Shown piece by piece: positions 8,606 to 16,350 of a stretch of DNA of 64,000 nt. Position 1 is the stretch's first letter. Each line of letters opens with the position of its first letter. The notes beneath the pieces are model-generated. The model made no database searches, was not told the DNA's origin, and saw nothing but the letters and a program-made list of their open reading frames with translations. Source of the DNA: JAOUEA01 sp963810915 (GTDB lineage Bacteria > Actinomycetota > UBA4738 > HRBIN12); contig CAWEPH010000006.1 of the NCBI GenBank assembly GCA_963810915.1, positions 496,001 through 560,000 of the forward strand. The letters are read 5' to 3'. The position numbers were made by a program, and so were the translations under genes.

Positions 8606-9010
8606 GTGGCGACTCGACTCCGCAAGAAGAGGTCCGACTACGGCTCCGTCTACAAGGGGCATCCGGGGCAATGGTCCTGGGTCTTCCACCGCGTGACGGG
8701 CGTCGCGATCATCCTGTTCCTCTTCGCCCACGTCGTGGACACCGCGGTGATCGGCTGGGGACCGGAGGCCTACAACAAGGTCATCGCGGCCTACGAGAAC
8801 CCGTACGTGCGGCTCCTCGAGCTGGGGCTCGTCGCGGCCGTGCTCTACCACTCGATCAACGGCATCAAGATCACCCTGATCGACTTCTTCCCGAAGCTGG
8901 TGATCCACATCAAGGCGCTCTCGATCGCCACGGTCGTCGTGTTCCTCGGCGCCATGATCCCGATCACCCTCATCATGGGCAAGCAGGCCCTCGATCTGCT
9001 GAGGAGCTGA
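8606..9010 (+). CDS. sdhC: Succinate dehydrogenase cytochrome b subunit
   Basis: A 134-residue protein from GTG 8606, with GGGAG about 11 bases upstream. It has three transmembrane helices, HRVTG at the start of the first and LYHSINGIK in the second, as in SdhC b-type subunits. The His residues in HVVDT and LYHSI are candidate haem ligands. It is the first gene of sdhCDAB and helps anchor the complex and bind quinone in the cytoplasmic membrane. Confidence 0.88.
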   Translation: MATRLRKKRSDYGSVYKGHPGQWSWVFHRVTGVAIILFLFAHVVDTAVIGWGPEAYNKVIAAYENPYVRLLELGLVAAVLYHSINGIKITLIDFFPKLVIHIKALSIATVVVFLGAMIPITLIMGKQALDLLRS

Positions 9011-9014
9011 GCCC

Positions 9015-9473
9015 ATGGCCGTCGAGACGCCCGCGCGCACGCCATCGGATGCCGGCCCCCCGCCGGAGGCGCGCGGCTCGGACATGCGGATGGGCCGTGA
9101 GCGGCCGGTCGGCGGCTTCGAGCTCTGGGCCTGGCTCTTCATGCGGATCAGCGGGCTGGTGCTGCTGATCCTTGCGGTGGGTCACGTGCTGATCATGCAC
9201 GTGCCGGACAACGGGGTCGGGCGCGTGAACTTCGCGTTCGTGGCGATGCGCTGGCAGAGCCCGTTCTGGCGCAGCTGGGACTGGATGATGCTCACGCTCG
9301 CGTTGATCCACGGGATCAACGGCCTTCGCAACATCACGCTCGATTACGTCCGCAGACCCGGGATCCGGTTCGCGGCCAACATGTTCTTCTACACGCTGGG
9401 CTTCGCCCTCTTCGTGCTCGGCTCCGTGATCGTCTTCACGTTCGATCCGTCCAAGTGGCCGGGGGCGGTCTGA
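9015..9473 (+). CDS. sdhD: Succinate dehydrogenase hydrophobic anchor subunit
   Basis: A 152-residue protein that begins 4 bp after sdhC. A polar, Pro/Ala-rich N-terminus of about 33 residues precedes three transmembrane helices: WAWLFMRISGLVLL, LTLALIHGINGLRNI and FYTLGFALFVLGSVIVF. LIHGINGLRN is the family motif that carries a haem-ligating His. The gene completes the membrane anchor with sdhC. The long soluble N-terminus fits actinobacterial SdhD proteins. Confidence 0.87.
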   Translation: MAVETPARTPSDAGPPPEARGSDMRMGRERPVGGFELWAWLFMRISGLVLLILAVGHVLIMHVPDNGVGRVNFAFVAMRWQSPFWRSWDWMMLTLALIHGINGLRNITLDYVRRPGIRFAANMFFYTLGFALFVLGSVIVFTFDPSKWPGAV

Positions 9474-9474
9474 G

Positions 9475-11214
9475 ATGGTGACCACGCACACGTACGACGC
9501 CGTGGTGGTAGGCGCGGGCGGCGCGGGCATGCGCGCCGCGATCGAGGCGAGCGGTCGGGTCCGCACGGCGGTGATCTCCAAGCTGTACCCCACCCGGTCA
9601 CACACGGGGGCGGCGCAGGGCGGCGTCTGCGCCGCGCTCGGCAACGTCGAGGAGGACCACCCCGAGTGGCACGCGTTCGACACCGTGAAGGGCGGCGACT
9701 ACCTCGTCGACCAGCCCGCCGCCCAGCTGATGACCGAGGAGGCGGTCGACGCCATCATCGAGCTCGAGCACTTCGGACTCCCCTTCAACCGCACGCCTGA
9801 GGGCAAGATCGATCAACGCCGCTTCGGGGGCCATACGGCGAACCACGGCGAGCGCCCGGTGAAGCGCGCCTGCTACGCGGCCGACCGCACCGGGCACATG
9901 ATCCTGCAGACCCTGTACCAGCAGTGCGTGAAGCGCGACGTGCGCTTCTTCAACGAGTTCTACTGCCTCGACCTCCTGCTGGACGAGCGCGGCCACACCG
10001 CGGGCGTCGTGGCCTACGAGCTCGCGACCGGCGAGATCCACGTCTTCCGGGCCAAGAGCGTGCTCTTCGCCACCGGCGGCTACGGGCGGATGTTCCGCGT
10101 GACCTCCAACGCGCACGCGCTCACGGGCGACGGCCCCTCCGTCGTCTGGCGCCGCGGGATCCCGCTGGAGGACATGGAGATGTTCCAGTTCCACCCGACG
10201 GGCCTCTACCGGCTCGGGGTCCTGTTGTCCGAGGCCGCGCGCGGCGAGGGCGGCATCGTGCGGAACAAGGACGGCGAGCGGTTCATGGAGCGCTACGCGC
10301 CGACCATCAAGGATCTCGCGCCGCGGGACATGGTGAGCCGCGCGATCTATCAAGAGATCAAGGAGGGCCGCGGCGACGGCCCCAACGCCGACTACGTCTA
10401 CCTCGATCTCACGCACCTGCCCGCCGCGCTGATCGAGGAGAAACTCCCCGACATCACCGAGTTCGCACGCGTGTACCTGCAGGTGGAGCCCACGAAGGAA
10501 CCGGTCCCCATCCAACCAACGGCGCACTACGCGATGGGCGGCATCCCGACCGACGTCGACGGGCGCGTGGTGACCGGTCCCGAGGAGACACCCGTGCCCG
10601 GCCTCTACGCGGCCGGCGAGTGCGCGTGCGTGAGCGTGCACGGCGCCAACCGCCTGGGGACCAATTCGTTGCTCGACATCGTGGTCTTCGGCCGGCGCGG
10701 CGGCGCCCACATGGCGCGGTACGCGAAGGACGCGGACCTCCCCGAGCTGCCCGAGGCCCCCGCGGCACGCACGCTGGGCCTGTTGGACGACATCCTCACG
10801 CGGCAGACCGGTGAGAACGTCGCGGACATCCGCAAGGAGATGCAGGACGCGATGTTCGACCTGGCCTTCGTGGTGCGCACGGAGGAGGGGCTCGGGAAGA
10901 TGCAGGAGATCCTGGGCGGCCTGCGCGAACGCTACGATCGCGTGGCCGTGACGGACAAGGGCAGCGTCTACAACACCGACCTGATGGAGACCGTCGAGGT
11001 CGGGTTCCTGCTGGACTGCGCGGACGCCCTGGTGACCGCGGCCCGGGCCCGCACGGAGAGTCGCGGCGGTCACTTCCGCGAGGATCATCCCTTGCGCGAC
11101 GACGCCAACTGGCTGAAGCACACGCTCGCCTACCGCGAAGACGACGGCAGCATCCGCCTCGACTACAAGCCGGTGAAGCTCGGACCCTACGTGCCCATGG
11201 AGCGGAAGTACTGA
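9475..11214 (+). CDS. sdhA: Succinate dehydrogenase flavoprotein subunit
   Basis: A 579-residue protein. The N-terminal FAD fold (VVVGAGGAGMRAA) is followed by SHTGAAQGG, in which His43 is the residue that carries covalent FAD. Further on are the substrate-site motifs HPTGLYRLGVL and RGEGG, the dicarboxylate-binding PTAHYAMGGI and GANRLGTNSLLDIVVFGRRG. It oxidises succinate to fumarate and passes electrons to SdhB. It starts 2 bp past sdhD, and its stop shares TGATG with sdhB. Length and motifs are those of a complete, functional enzyme. Confidence 0.96.
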   Translation: MVTTHTYDAVVVGAGGAGMRAAIEASGRVRTAVISKLYPTRSHTGAAQGGVCAALGNVEEDHPEWHAFDTVKGGDYLVDQPAAQLMTEEAVDAIIELEHFGLPFNRTPEGKIDQRRFGGHTANHGERPVKRACYAADRTGHMILQTLYQQCVKRDVRFFNEFYCLDLLLDERGHTAGVVAYELATGEIHVFRAKSVLFATGGYGRMFRVTSNAHALTGDGPSVVWRRGIPLEDMEMFQFHPTGLYRLGVLLSEAARGEGGIVRNKDGERFMERYAPTIKDLAPRDMVSRAIYQEIKEGRGDGPNADYVYLDLTHLPAALIEEKLPDITEFARVYLQVEPTKEPVPIQPTAHYAMGGIPTDVDGRVVTGPEETPVPGLYAAGECACVSVHGANRLGTNSLLDIVVFGRRGGAHMARYAKDADLPELPEAPAARTLGLLDDILTRQTGENVADIRKEMQDAMFDLAFVVRTEEGLGKMQEILGGLRERYDRVAVTDKGSVYNTDLMETVEVGFLLDCADALVTAARARTESRGGHFREDHPLRDDANWLKHTLAYREDDGSIRLDYKPVKLGPYVPMERKY

Positions 11215-11978
11215 TGGCGAGCGCGGCGGAGGTCCTGCAGAGCTCGGACGGACGCGAGGTCGGACGCGCGCACCGCAAGCTCACCCTCACCTTGAAGATC
11301 CGCCGGTTCAACCCGGAGGTCTCGCAGGAGAGCTGGTGGGACGAGTTCACCGTCGAGGCCGATCCGCTCGAGCGACTCGTCGAGGTGCTCCACACCGTCA
11401 AGTGGCATCAGGACGGCACGCTCACGTTCCGCCGCTCCTGCGCGCACGGCATCTGCGGCTCCGACGCGATGCTGATCAACGGACGCAACGCCTTGGCGTG
11501 CAAGGTGCTCGTGACCGACGTGGCCCCGAAGGTGACCGTGGAGCCGATCCGAGGGCTGCCGGTGCTCAAGGATCTGATCGTCGACATGGACCCGTTCCTC
11601 GAGGGGTACCGGTCCGTGCTCCCCTACCTGATCAACGACGAGGGTGAACCCGACGCGGAGCGGTTCCAGTCGGCCGAGGACCGGGCGCGCTACGACGACA
11701 CCACGAAGTGCATCCTCTGCGCTGCATGCACGACGTCGTGCCCGATCTTCTGGGGCGACGAGGGCTACGTCGGCCCGGCCGCCATCGTGAACGCTCATCG
11801 GTTCATCTACGACTCGCGCGACCATGGCTCCCGCGAGCGCCTGAAGATCCTGTCGGAGAAGACGGGCGTCTTCCGATGCCGGACCACGTTCAACTGCACG
11901 GACGCGTGCCCGCGCGGCATCCAGGTGACCAAAGCGATCCAGGAAGTTAAGCGCTCGATCCTGTTCGACCGCTTCTGA
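11214..11978 (+). CDS. sdhB: Succinate dehydrogenase iron-sulfur subunit
   Basis: A 254-residue protein whose ATG overlaps the sdhA stop. The N-terminal 2Fe-2S domain has Cys76, Cys81, Asp84 and Cys96 (CAHGICGSD then LAC), with Asp at the third ligand position as in E. coli SdhB. The C-terminal domain has CILCAACTTSCP and CRTTFNCTDACPRGI for the 4Fe-4S and 3Fe-4S clusters. It links the flavoprotein to the membrane quinone site. It closes the sdhCDAB operon; isocitrate dehydrogenase follows after 35 bp on the same strand. Confidence 0.95.
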   Translation: MASAAEVLQSSDGREVGRAHRKLTLTLKIRRFNPEVSQESWWDEFTVEADPLERLVEVLHTVKWHQDGTLTFRRSCAHGICGSDAMLINGRNALACKVLVTDVAPKVTVEPIRGLPVLKDLIVDMDPFLEGYRSVLPYLINDEGEPDAERFQSAEDRARYDDTTKCILCAACTTSCPIFWGDEGYVGPAAIVNAHRFIYDSRDHGSRERLKILSEKTGVFRCRTTFNCTDACPRGIQVTKAIQEVKRSILFDRF

Positions 11979-12013
11979 GCCTCGCACCTGGGCCGTTCGG
12001 TATGGTTCCCGGC

Positions 12014-13096
12014 GTGGCGCACAGGGTGACGATCATCCCCGGAGACGGGATCGGTCCGGAGGTGGCGGCCGCCGCACGGCTGGTCCTGGACGCCGCCGAC
12101 GTCGACATCGAGTGGGTCGAGCGACCCGCGGGGACGGCCGCGCTGGACGAGTACGGCACGCTGATGCCGGAGGAGACCCTGGACGCGATCCGCACGGCTC
12201 GCGTGGCGATCAAGGGCCCCATCACCACGCCCGTGGGCACCGGGTTCCGGAGCGTGAACGTGGCGTTGCGCCAGGGCCTCGATCTCTTCGCGGCGGTGCG
12301 GCCGGCGCGGGCGCTGCCGGGCGTGCGGCTGCGGCATCCGGGTGTCGACCTCGTCGTGATCAGGGAGAACACCGAGGACCTCTACGCCGGGATCGAGTAT
12401 GAAGAGGGTTCCCCCGAGGCCGCCGCGCTCCGCGAGGAGCTGAAAGCGCTGGCCGGCTACGAGCTCCCCGCCGACGGCGGCATCACGGTCAAGCCGATCA
12501 GCGTGAGCGGCACGCGCAGGATCGTTCGGTTCGCCTTCGAGTACGCGCGCGCGAACGGCCGCAAGAAGATCACGGTCGGGCACAAGGCCAACGTGATGCG
12601 CTACTCCGACGGCCTCTTCCTCGAGACGGCCGAACTCGAGTCCCGCAGCTACCCCGACATCACATGGGAGGACCGTCAGATCGACCATCTCACGAGCCGC
12701 CTCGCGAAGGATCCCTCCCGGTTCGACATCCTCCTGCTCCCCAACCTCTACGGCGACATCCTGAGCGACCTCTGCGCGGGGCTGGTGGGCGGCCTCGGAC
12801 TGATCCCGGGCGCGAACATCGGGTGGGAGTACGCCGTCTTCGAGCCGGTGCACGGGAGCGCCCCCGACATCGCCGGGCAGGGCAATGCCAACCCGATCGC
12901 GATGATCCTGTCCGGCGCCATGATGCTCCGCCACATCGGCGAGCAGACGGCGGCCGAGAACGTCGAGTGGGGCGTGGACGAGGTCCTCCGGCGAGGCGAG
13001 GTGCGCACGCCGGACCTGGGCGGCGCCTCCTCCACGATGGAGGTCGCCGAGGAGATCGCGATGGCCGCGACCGCCTGGGAACACGGACCGAGCTGA
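12014..13096 (+). CDS. icd: Isocitrate dehydrogenase, NAD-type (copy 1)
   Basis: A 360-residue member of the isocitrate/isopropylmalate dehydrogenase family. GTG 12014 is preferred over ATG 12002 because it gives the family start VAHRVTIIPGDGIGPE. The isocitrate signature FRSVNVALRQ is present, where Ser, Asn and Arg contact isocitrate (S113, N115, R119 in E. coli). Isopropylmalate enzymes lack it. At the cofactor loop HGSAPDIAG carries Asp-Ile where NADP enzymes have Lys-Tyr, so NAD is predicted. It oxidatively decarboxylates isocitrate to 2-oxoglutarate. It lies directly after sdhB and is probably co-transcribed. A second, divergent paralogue lies at 16351. Confidence 0.88.
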   Translation: MAHRVTIIPGDGIGPEVAAAARLVLDAADVDIEWVERPAGTAALDEYGTLMPEETLDAIRTARVAIKGPITTPVGTGFRSVNVALRQGLDLFAAVRPARALPGVRLRHPGVDLVVIRENTEDLYAGIEYEEGSPEAAALREELKALAGYELPADGGITVKPISVSGTRRIVRFAFEYARANGRKKITVGHKANVMRYSDGLFLETAELESRSYPDITWEDRQIDHLTSRLAKDPSRFDILLLPNLYGDILSDLCAGLVGGLGLIPGANIGWEYAVFEPVHGSAPDIAGQGNANPIAMILSGAMMLRHIGEQTAAENVEWGVDEVLRRGEVRTPDLGGASSTMEVAEEIAMAATAWEHGPS

Positions 13097-13106
13097 CGAC
13101 GCTGCC

Positions 13107-13172
13107 TCAGTCGTCGTGCGGGTGATCGTGGGGGTGCGCGCCCGGGCCCCGACCGGGGTCCTCGGGGAGCTG
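13107..13172 (-). other. In-frame extension past UGA with a SECIS-like hairpin (13141-13166)
   Basis: After the UGA at 13173-13175 the frame of the small Cys-rich gene continues for 21 sense codons (QLPEDPGRGPG, then AHPHDHPHDD) to a second UGA at 13107-13109, 10 bp short of the convergent icd stop. The RNA can form a 10-bp helix with two single-A bulges on the 5' side. Counting from the base after UGA: C7-G10 pairs with C29-G32, G12-G13 with C27-C28, and C15-C18 with G23-G26. A11 and A14 are bulged, and the apical loop GGUC is at +19 to +22. As I recall, the E. coli fdhF SECIS also has its GGUC at +19 to +22 and a bulge on the 5' side. The alternative is a transcription terminator between convergent genes. 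Confidence 0.3.
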
Positions 13173-13355
13173 TCAACAACCGGGCTGGCCGTGGTTCCCG
13201 CAGCATCCCTGGAGCGAGACGATGGCCTTCGTGCGGTTCTTGAAGGTCAGCCCAAGCTTCGTCCACACCGGTGCCTCGTAGGTGGTCCAGTTCGTGAAGA
13301 ACGCGCGGCCGTGGTAGCGCAGCTGCGCCCAGAAGCCGTGGTCGGGTCGTCGCAT
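13173..13355 (-). CDS. Small Cys-rich protein ending in CCGNHGQPGC; possible UGA-recoded (Sec) protein
   Basis: A conservative 60-residue reading from ATG 13355 to the UGA at 13173. The N-terminal part is aromatic and basic (HGFWAQLRYHGRAFF, then TNWTTYEAPVWTKLGL), and the protein ends in LQGCCGNHGQPGC. The C-terminal CCGNxGxPGC looks like a metal- or thiol-redox motif. I believe similar Cys-rich endings occur in small actinobacterial proteins but cannot name a family. The UGA falls directly after the last Cys, where a further Cys or Sec would make a vicinal pair, and the frame continues (13107-13172) with a His-rich tail and a SECIS-like hairpin. Full recoded product: 82 residues. Function unknown. 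Confidence 0.6.
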   Translation of the reverse strand: MRRPDHGFWAQLRYHGRAFFTNWTTYEAPVWTKLGLTFKNRTKAIVSLQGCCGNHGQPGC

Positions 13356-13427
13356 AGCCCCATCGTACGGCCGCCGGCGCGTGGCCGGTTGCTTCCATCG
13401 GCGCGCATGGGATGGGAGACTCGCGCG

Positions 13428-13958
13428 GTGTCGACCTCCGAAGCCTCCGGCGCGCCAGGCGAGGGCCTGGTCCGGATCGCCAAGCCCTCGCCGCTCCGAC
13501 TCGCGGGGTTCCTCGCCACCGCGATGGGGGCCGCCATGCTCGGCATCGCGAGCGTGTTCACCTGGATCACGATCCACGACCCGCGCGACGCGAACGGGGT
13601 CACCGATCGCATCTACAAAGGGCTGGACCTCACCCAGGGCAAGGTCGCGCTGATCGCCGCGCTCGTGCTCCTGGTCGGGCTGATGGCCTTGCGCGGCGCC
13701 GAGAGCCGGACGGCGCAGAAGGTCATCGCGGTGGTCATGATCTTGGCGGCCGCCGCCGGCCTGATCGCGGCCGTGACGGCGATGGTCTCGTCGTTCCCCG
13801 ACCTCACGAACGACGCGCAGGAACAGGTCCAGCGTTCCTTCGCCGTCTTCCTCGCCGCCGCGGGAGGGGTGGTGGCCCTCCTGGGAGGGGTGCTCGACCT
13901 GATGTGGGCCGCGGCGCCCGTGGCGGGCGCGGACACCGACGGCGACGAGGACGGCTAG
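13428..13958 (+). CDS. Four-helix membrane protein (hypothetical)
   Basis: A 176-residue protein from GTG 13428, chosen over ATG 13407 because GGGAG sits 9 bases upstream. A Ser/Gly-rich cytoplasmic start is followed by four hydrophobic segments: LAGFLATAMGAAMLGIAS, VALIAALVLLVGLMAL, VIAVVMILAAAAGLIAA and FAVFLAAAGGVVALLGG. An acidic C-terminal tail (GADTDGDEDG) follows. One extracytoplasmic loop carries HDPRDANGVTDRIYKGLD. No family is recognised. Its TAG shares the four bases CTAG with the stop of the convergent malate dehydrogenase gene. Confidence 0.65.
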   Translation: MSTSEASGAPGEGLVRIAKPSPLRLAGFLATAMGAAMLGIASVFTWITIHDPRDANGVTDRIYKGLDLTQGKVALIAALVLLVGLMALRGAESRTAQKVIAVVMILAAAAGLIAAVTAMVSSFPDLTNDAQEQVQRSFAVFLAAAGGVVALLGGVLDLMWAAAPVAGADTDGDEDG

Positions 13959-14878
13959 AGCTTCGCGAGGTCCGCGCACTTCGCGCGGATGCCCTCTGCC
14001 GCCTCACGGAGCCTCCCGATCTCGTCCTCGTTCAGGTCCAGCTCCACGATCTCCTCGACGCCCTTCGCCCCCAGGCGCGCCGGCACGCCCACGTAGACGT
14101 CCTCGATGCCGTACTGGCCGGTGGTCCAGGCACAGACGGGCAGCACGCGCTTCGCGTCGGTCGCGATGGCCTCGACCATCGCCACCACGGAGGCGCTCGG
14201 CGCGTAGTAAGCGGAGCCGGTCTTGAGGTAACCCACGATCTCGGCGCCCCCGTCGCGGGTGCGCTGGACGAGCGCGTCGAGCGTGGCCTCGTCCACCAGC
14301 TCGGGTAGCGGCTTACCGTCCACCGTGGCGTGACGCGGCAGCGCGATCATCGCGTCGCCGTGCGATCCCAGGGTGATCGCCTCGACCTTGGAGGGACTGG
14401 CGCCGGTGAGCTCGCTGATGAAGTACCGCAGGCGCGCGGAATCGAGCACGCCGGCCATGCCGAAGACCCGCTCCTTGGGGAAGCCGGACGCCTCGGCCGC
14501 CAGGAACGTCATCTCGTCGAGCGGGTTCGAGACCACGATCAGGATGGCCTCCGGCGATCCGGGGACGACCTGCTCGATCACGGACGTCATGATGGCCGCG
14601 TTCTTGCCCAGCAGGTCCATCCGGCTCATCCCGGGCTGACGGGGGAACCCGGCGGTGATCACCACGATGTCGCTGCCCGCCGTATCGGCGTAGTCGTTCG
14701 TCCCCACGATGAGGGGCTCGTAGCCCTCCACCGGCGCGGCCTCCTTGAGGTCGAGCGCCAGACCCTGGGGCTTGCCCTCGATGATGTCGATCAGGACGAC
14801 CCGCCCGAGACCCTTCTCCAGGATGCGCATCGCGCTCGTCTGTCCGACGAACCCGCTGCCGACGACGGTGACCTTCAT
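13955..14878 (-). CDS. mdh: Malate dehydrogenase (LDH-like type)
   Basis: A 307-residue NAD-dependent dehydrogenase. The N-terminus MKVTVVGSGFVGQ is the dinucleotide loop, with the acidic LIDIIEGKPQG at beta-2 indicating NAD. The mobile loop reads AGFPRQPGMSRMDLL; an Arg at the specificity position is the malate type, where lactate enzymes have Gln. VSNPLDEMTFL and ITLGSHGDAMI hold the catalytic Asp region and the catalytic His. It interconverts malate and oxaloacetate. GAGGAG lies about 7 bases before ATG. It is last in a minus-strand run icd2 - GNAT - methyltransferase - mdh, so TCA genes occur on both sides of the small Cys-rich gene. Confidence 0.93.
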   Translation of the reverse strand: MKVTVVGSGFVGQTSAMRILEKGLGRVVLIDIIEGKPQGLALDLKEAAPVEGYEPLIVGTNDYADTAGSDIVVITAGFPRQPGMSRMDLLGKNAAIMTSVIEQVVPGSPEAILIVVSNPLDEMTFLAAEASGFPKERVFGMAGVLDSARLRYFISELTGASPSKVEAITLGSHGDAMIALPRHATVDGKPLPELVDEATLDALVQRTRDGGAEIVGYLKTGSAYYAPSASVVAMVEAIATDAKRVLPVCAWTTGQYGIEDVYVGVPARLGAKGVEEIVELDLNEDEIGRLREAAEGIRAKCADLAKL

Positions 14879-14948
14879 GGCACGACTCCTCGCACGTTGG
14901 CGTCCAACGACCCATGCTATCGAGCGCCGGCCTCACTCCTCGTGGAAG

Positions 14949-15707
14949 TCAGGGCTTCCGCGCCCGCCACAGGCACTCCGACGGCCAGCGCCTCGACCAG
15001 GCCAGCTCTTCAGGACCCCGGTACGTGCTCGCCGCATCGGATCCGGGACGGGTTTCGAGGAGGTCTTCGAGCACGAGGCCGCTGTCGCGGAAGAGACGGA
15101 TCCATTCGCCGTACGGCAGGTGGAACTGGATCGTGCCGTCGGGTTCGGTCAAGGTCCGCAGGCCGAAGTAGTCGTAGACGAACCGCTCCCCCGGGTGGTC
15201 CTCGTCCATCGACCACGCGATCGCCTCGATCGGGCTGCTGTGCGTGAACGCCAGAAGGCCACCCGGGCGCAGCACCCGCGCCGACTCGGGCACGGTACGG
15301 TACGGATCCGCGAAGAAGAACGCGCCGTAGTCCGCGAACACGATGTCGAAGCTCCCGTCCGCGAAGGGCACGTGTTCCCCGCTGGCATGCACGAGAGGAA
15401 CGCGGATCCCCGTCTCGCGCATCACCCGGCGCGCATGTCCGAGCTGGGCTTCCGAGAGGTCGAGCCCGACCGGCCGCGCTCCCCGGCGCGCGAGCGCGAT
15501 CGACCACTGCGCCGCGCCGCATCCCAGCTCGAGGACGTCCTTGCCCTCGACGTCGCCGAGCGCGCGCAGCTCCGATTCCGGGATCGCCCACAATCCCCAC
15601 GCGATATCTCCGGAGAACGCCTGCGCCATGATCTGCGGCGCGTTCGTCGCCTGATAGGAGTCCGCGTCGGCGTTCCACGTGGCGCGATTCGTCTGTTCGT
15701 GGCCCAC
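14949..15707 (-). CDS. Class I SAM-dependent methyltransferase
   Basis: A 252-residue protein from GTG 15707. It starts with TNRATWNADADSYQ, typical of small-molecule methyltransferases, then motif I VLELGCGAAQWSIALA, motif II VGLDLSEAQ, FDIVFADYGAFFF and RVLRPGGLLAFTHSSP. It probably methylates a small molecule or a lipid head group; the substrate cannot be told. It is in a run with the acetyltransferase upstream (41 bp) and mdh downstream (70 bp), with no evident metabolic link. Confidence 0.78.
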   Translation of the reverse strand: MGHEQTNRATWNADADSYQATNAPQIMAQAFSGDIAWGLWAIPESELRALGDVEGKDVLELGCGAAQWSIALARRGARPVGLDLSEAQLGHARRVMRETGIRVPLVHASGEHVPFADGSFDIVFADYGAFFFADPYRTVPESARVLRPGGLLAFTHSSPIEAIAWSMDEDHPGERFVYDYFGLRTLTEPDGTIQFHLPYGEWIRLFRDSGLVLEDLLETRPGSDAASTYRGPEELAWSRRWPSECLWRARKP

Positions 15708-15748
15708 GCGACGACTATAGGACGCCACCGCCGAGCTGAGCTGCCGCG

Positions 15749-16345
15749 CTACCAGAGTCGGTCGATCTCGCCTGGGTAGAGCTCGATCCGCGTGTCGGTG
15801 AACCGCGCGGAAGCCCGGCGGGCGCGCGGCGTGAAGAACGCCGCCATCGTGACCTTGTCGAACCGGTCGCTGGGGAAGGGGTCCTCCGGCGTGCCGCCCA
15901 CCAGCACGGCGCCGGGCAGGAGCGACCATCCCGCCCGCTCGTAGAAGCCCCGGAGCGGCGCATCGCACGTGAAGATGCCGAGATCCGCCCCGCTGCGTTC
16001 GATCCGCTCCCGCGCCGCCACGACGAGCCGGTGCCCGTATCCCCTCCCGCGCTCGGACGCGTCGGTCACGACGGTGCTCAACCCGCTCACCGTGTACCGC
16101 TCTCCCTCGTGCACGATCGTCTTCGTCAGGATGTCGAGCGCTGCGACGACCTTGCCGTCTCGGACGAGGACCATGGACAGGGGGTGCAGCGCCGGGTCGT
16201 GGACGGGTCCGGGTTCGGCGCCCGCGGGCTCCTGGGTTTCGTCGCCCGGCCACGCCTGATCCTGCAGCGCCAGGACCTGGACCCGGAGCGCGGTGGGCAC
16301 GTCGCGCTCCGGGAACGCCACGATCTCGGGCGGGGATGTGGCCAC
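15749..16345 (-). CDS. GNAT-family N-acetyltransferase
   Basis: A 198-residue protein. The acetyl-CoA pyrophosphate loop ERGRGYGHRLVVAARE is the R/QxxGxG/A motif of the GNAT fold, preceded by the beta-4 strand VSGLSTVVTDA and followed by GIFTCDAPLRGFYERAGW, a standard GNAT C-terminal part. The predicted role is acetyl transfer to an amine. An N-terminal segment with PGDETQEPAGAEPGP is a disordered-looking insert. It starts 5 bp after the icd2 stop and is probably co-transcribed. Confidence 0.78.
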   Translation of the reverse strand: MATSPPEIVAFPERDVPTALRVQVLALQDQAWPGDETQEPAGAEPGPVHDPALHPLSMVLVRDGKVVAALDILTKTIVHEGERYTVSGLSTVVTDASERGRGYGHRLVVAARERIERSGADLGIFTCDAPLRGFYERAGWSLLPGAVLVGGTPEDPFPSDRFDKVTMAAFFTPRARRASARFTDTRIELYPGEIDRLW

Positions 16346-16350
16346 GGCGT

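Noticed and set aside
13107..13172. Separate tiny gene downstream of the Cys-rich gene
   Set aside because: The 21 codons have no start codon or ribosome site of their own; they make sense only as read-through or recoding of the preceding frame, or as non-coding terminator sequence.
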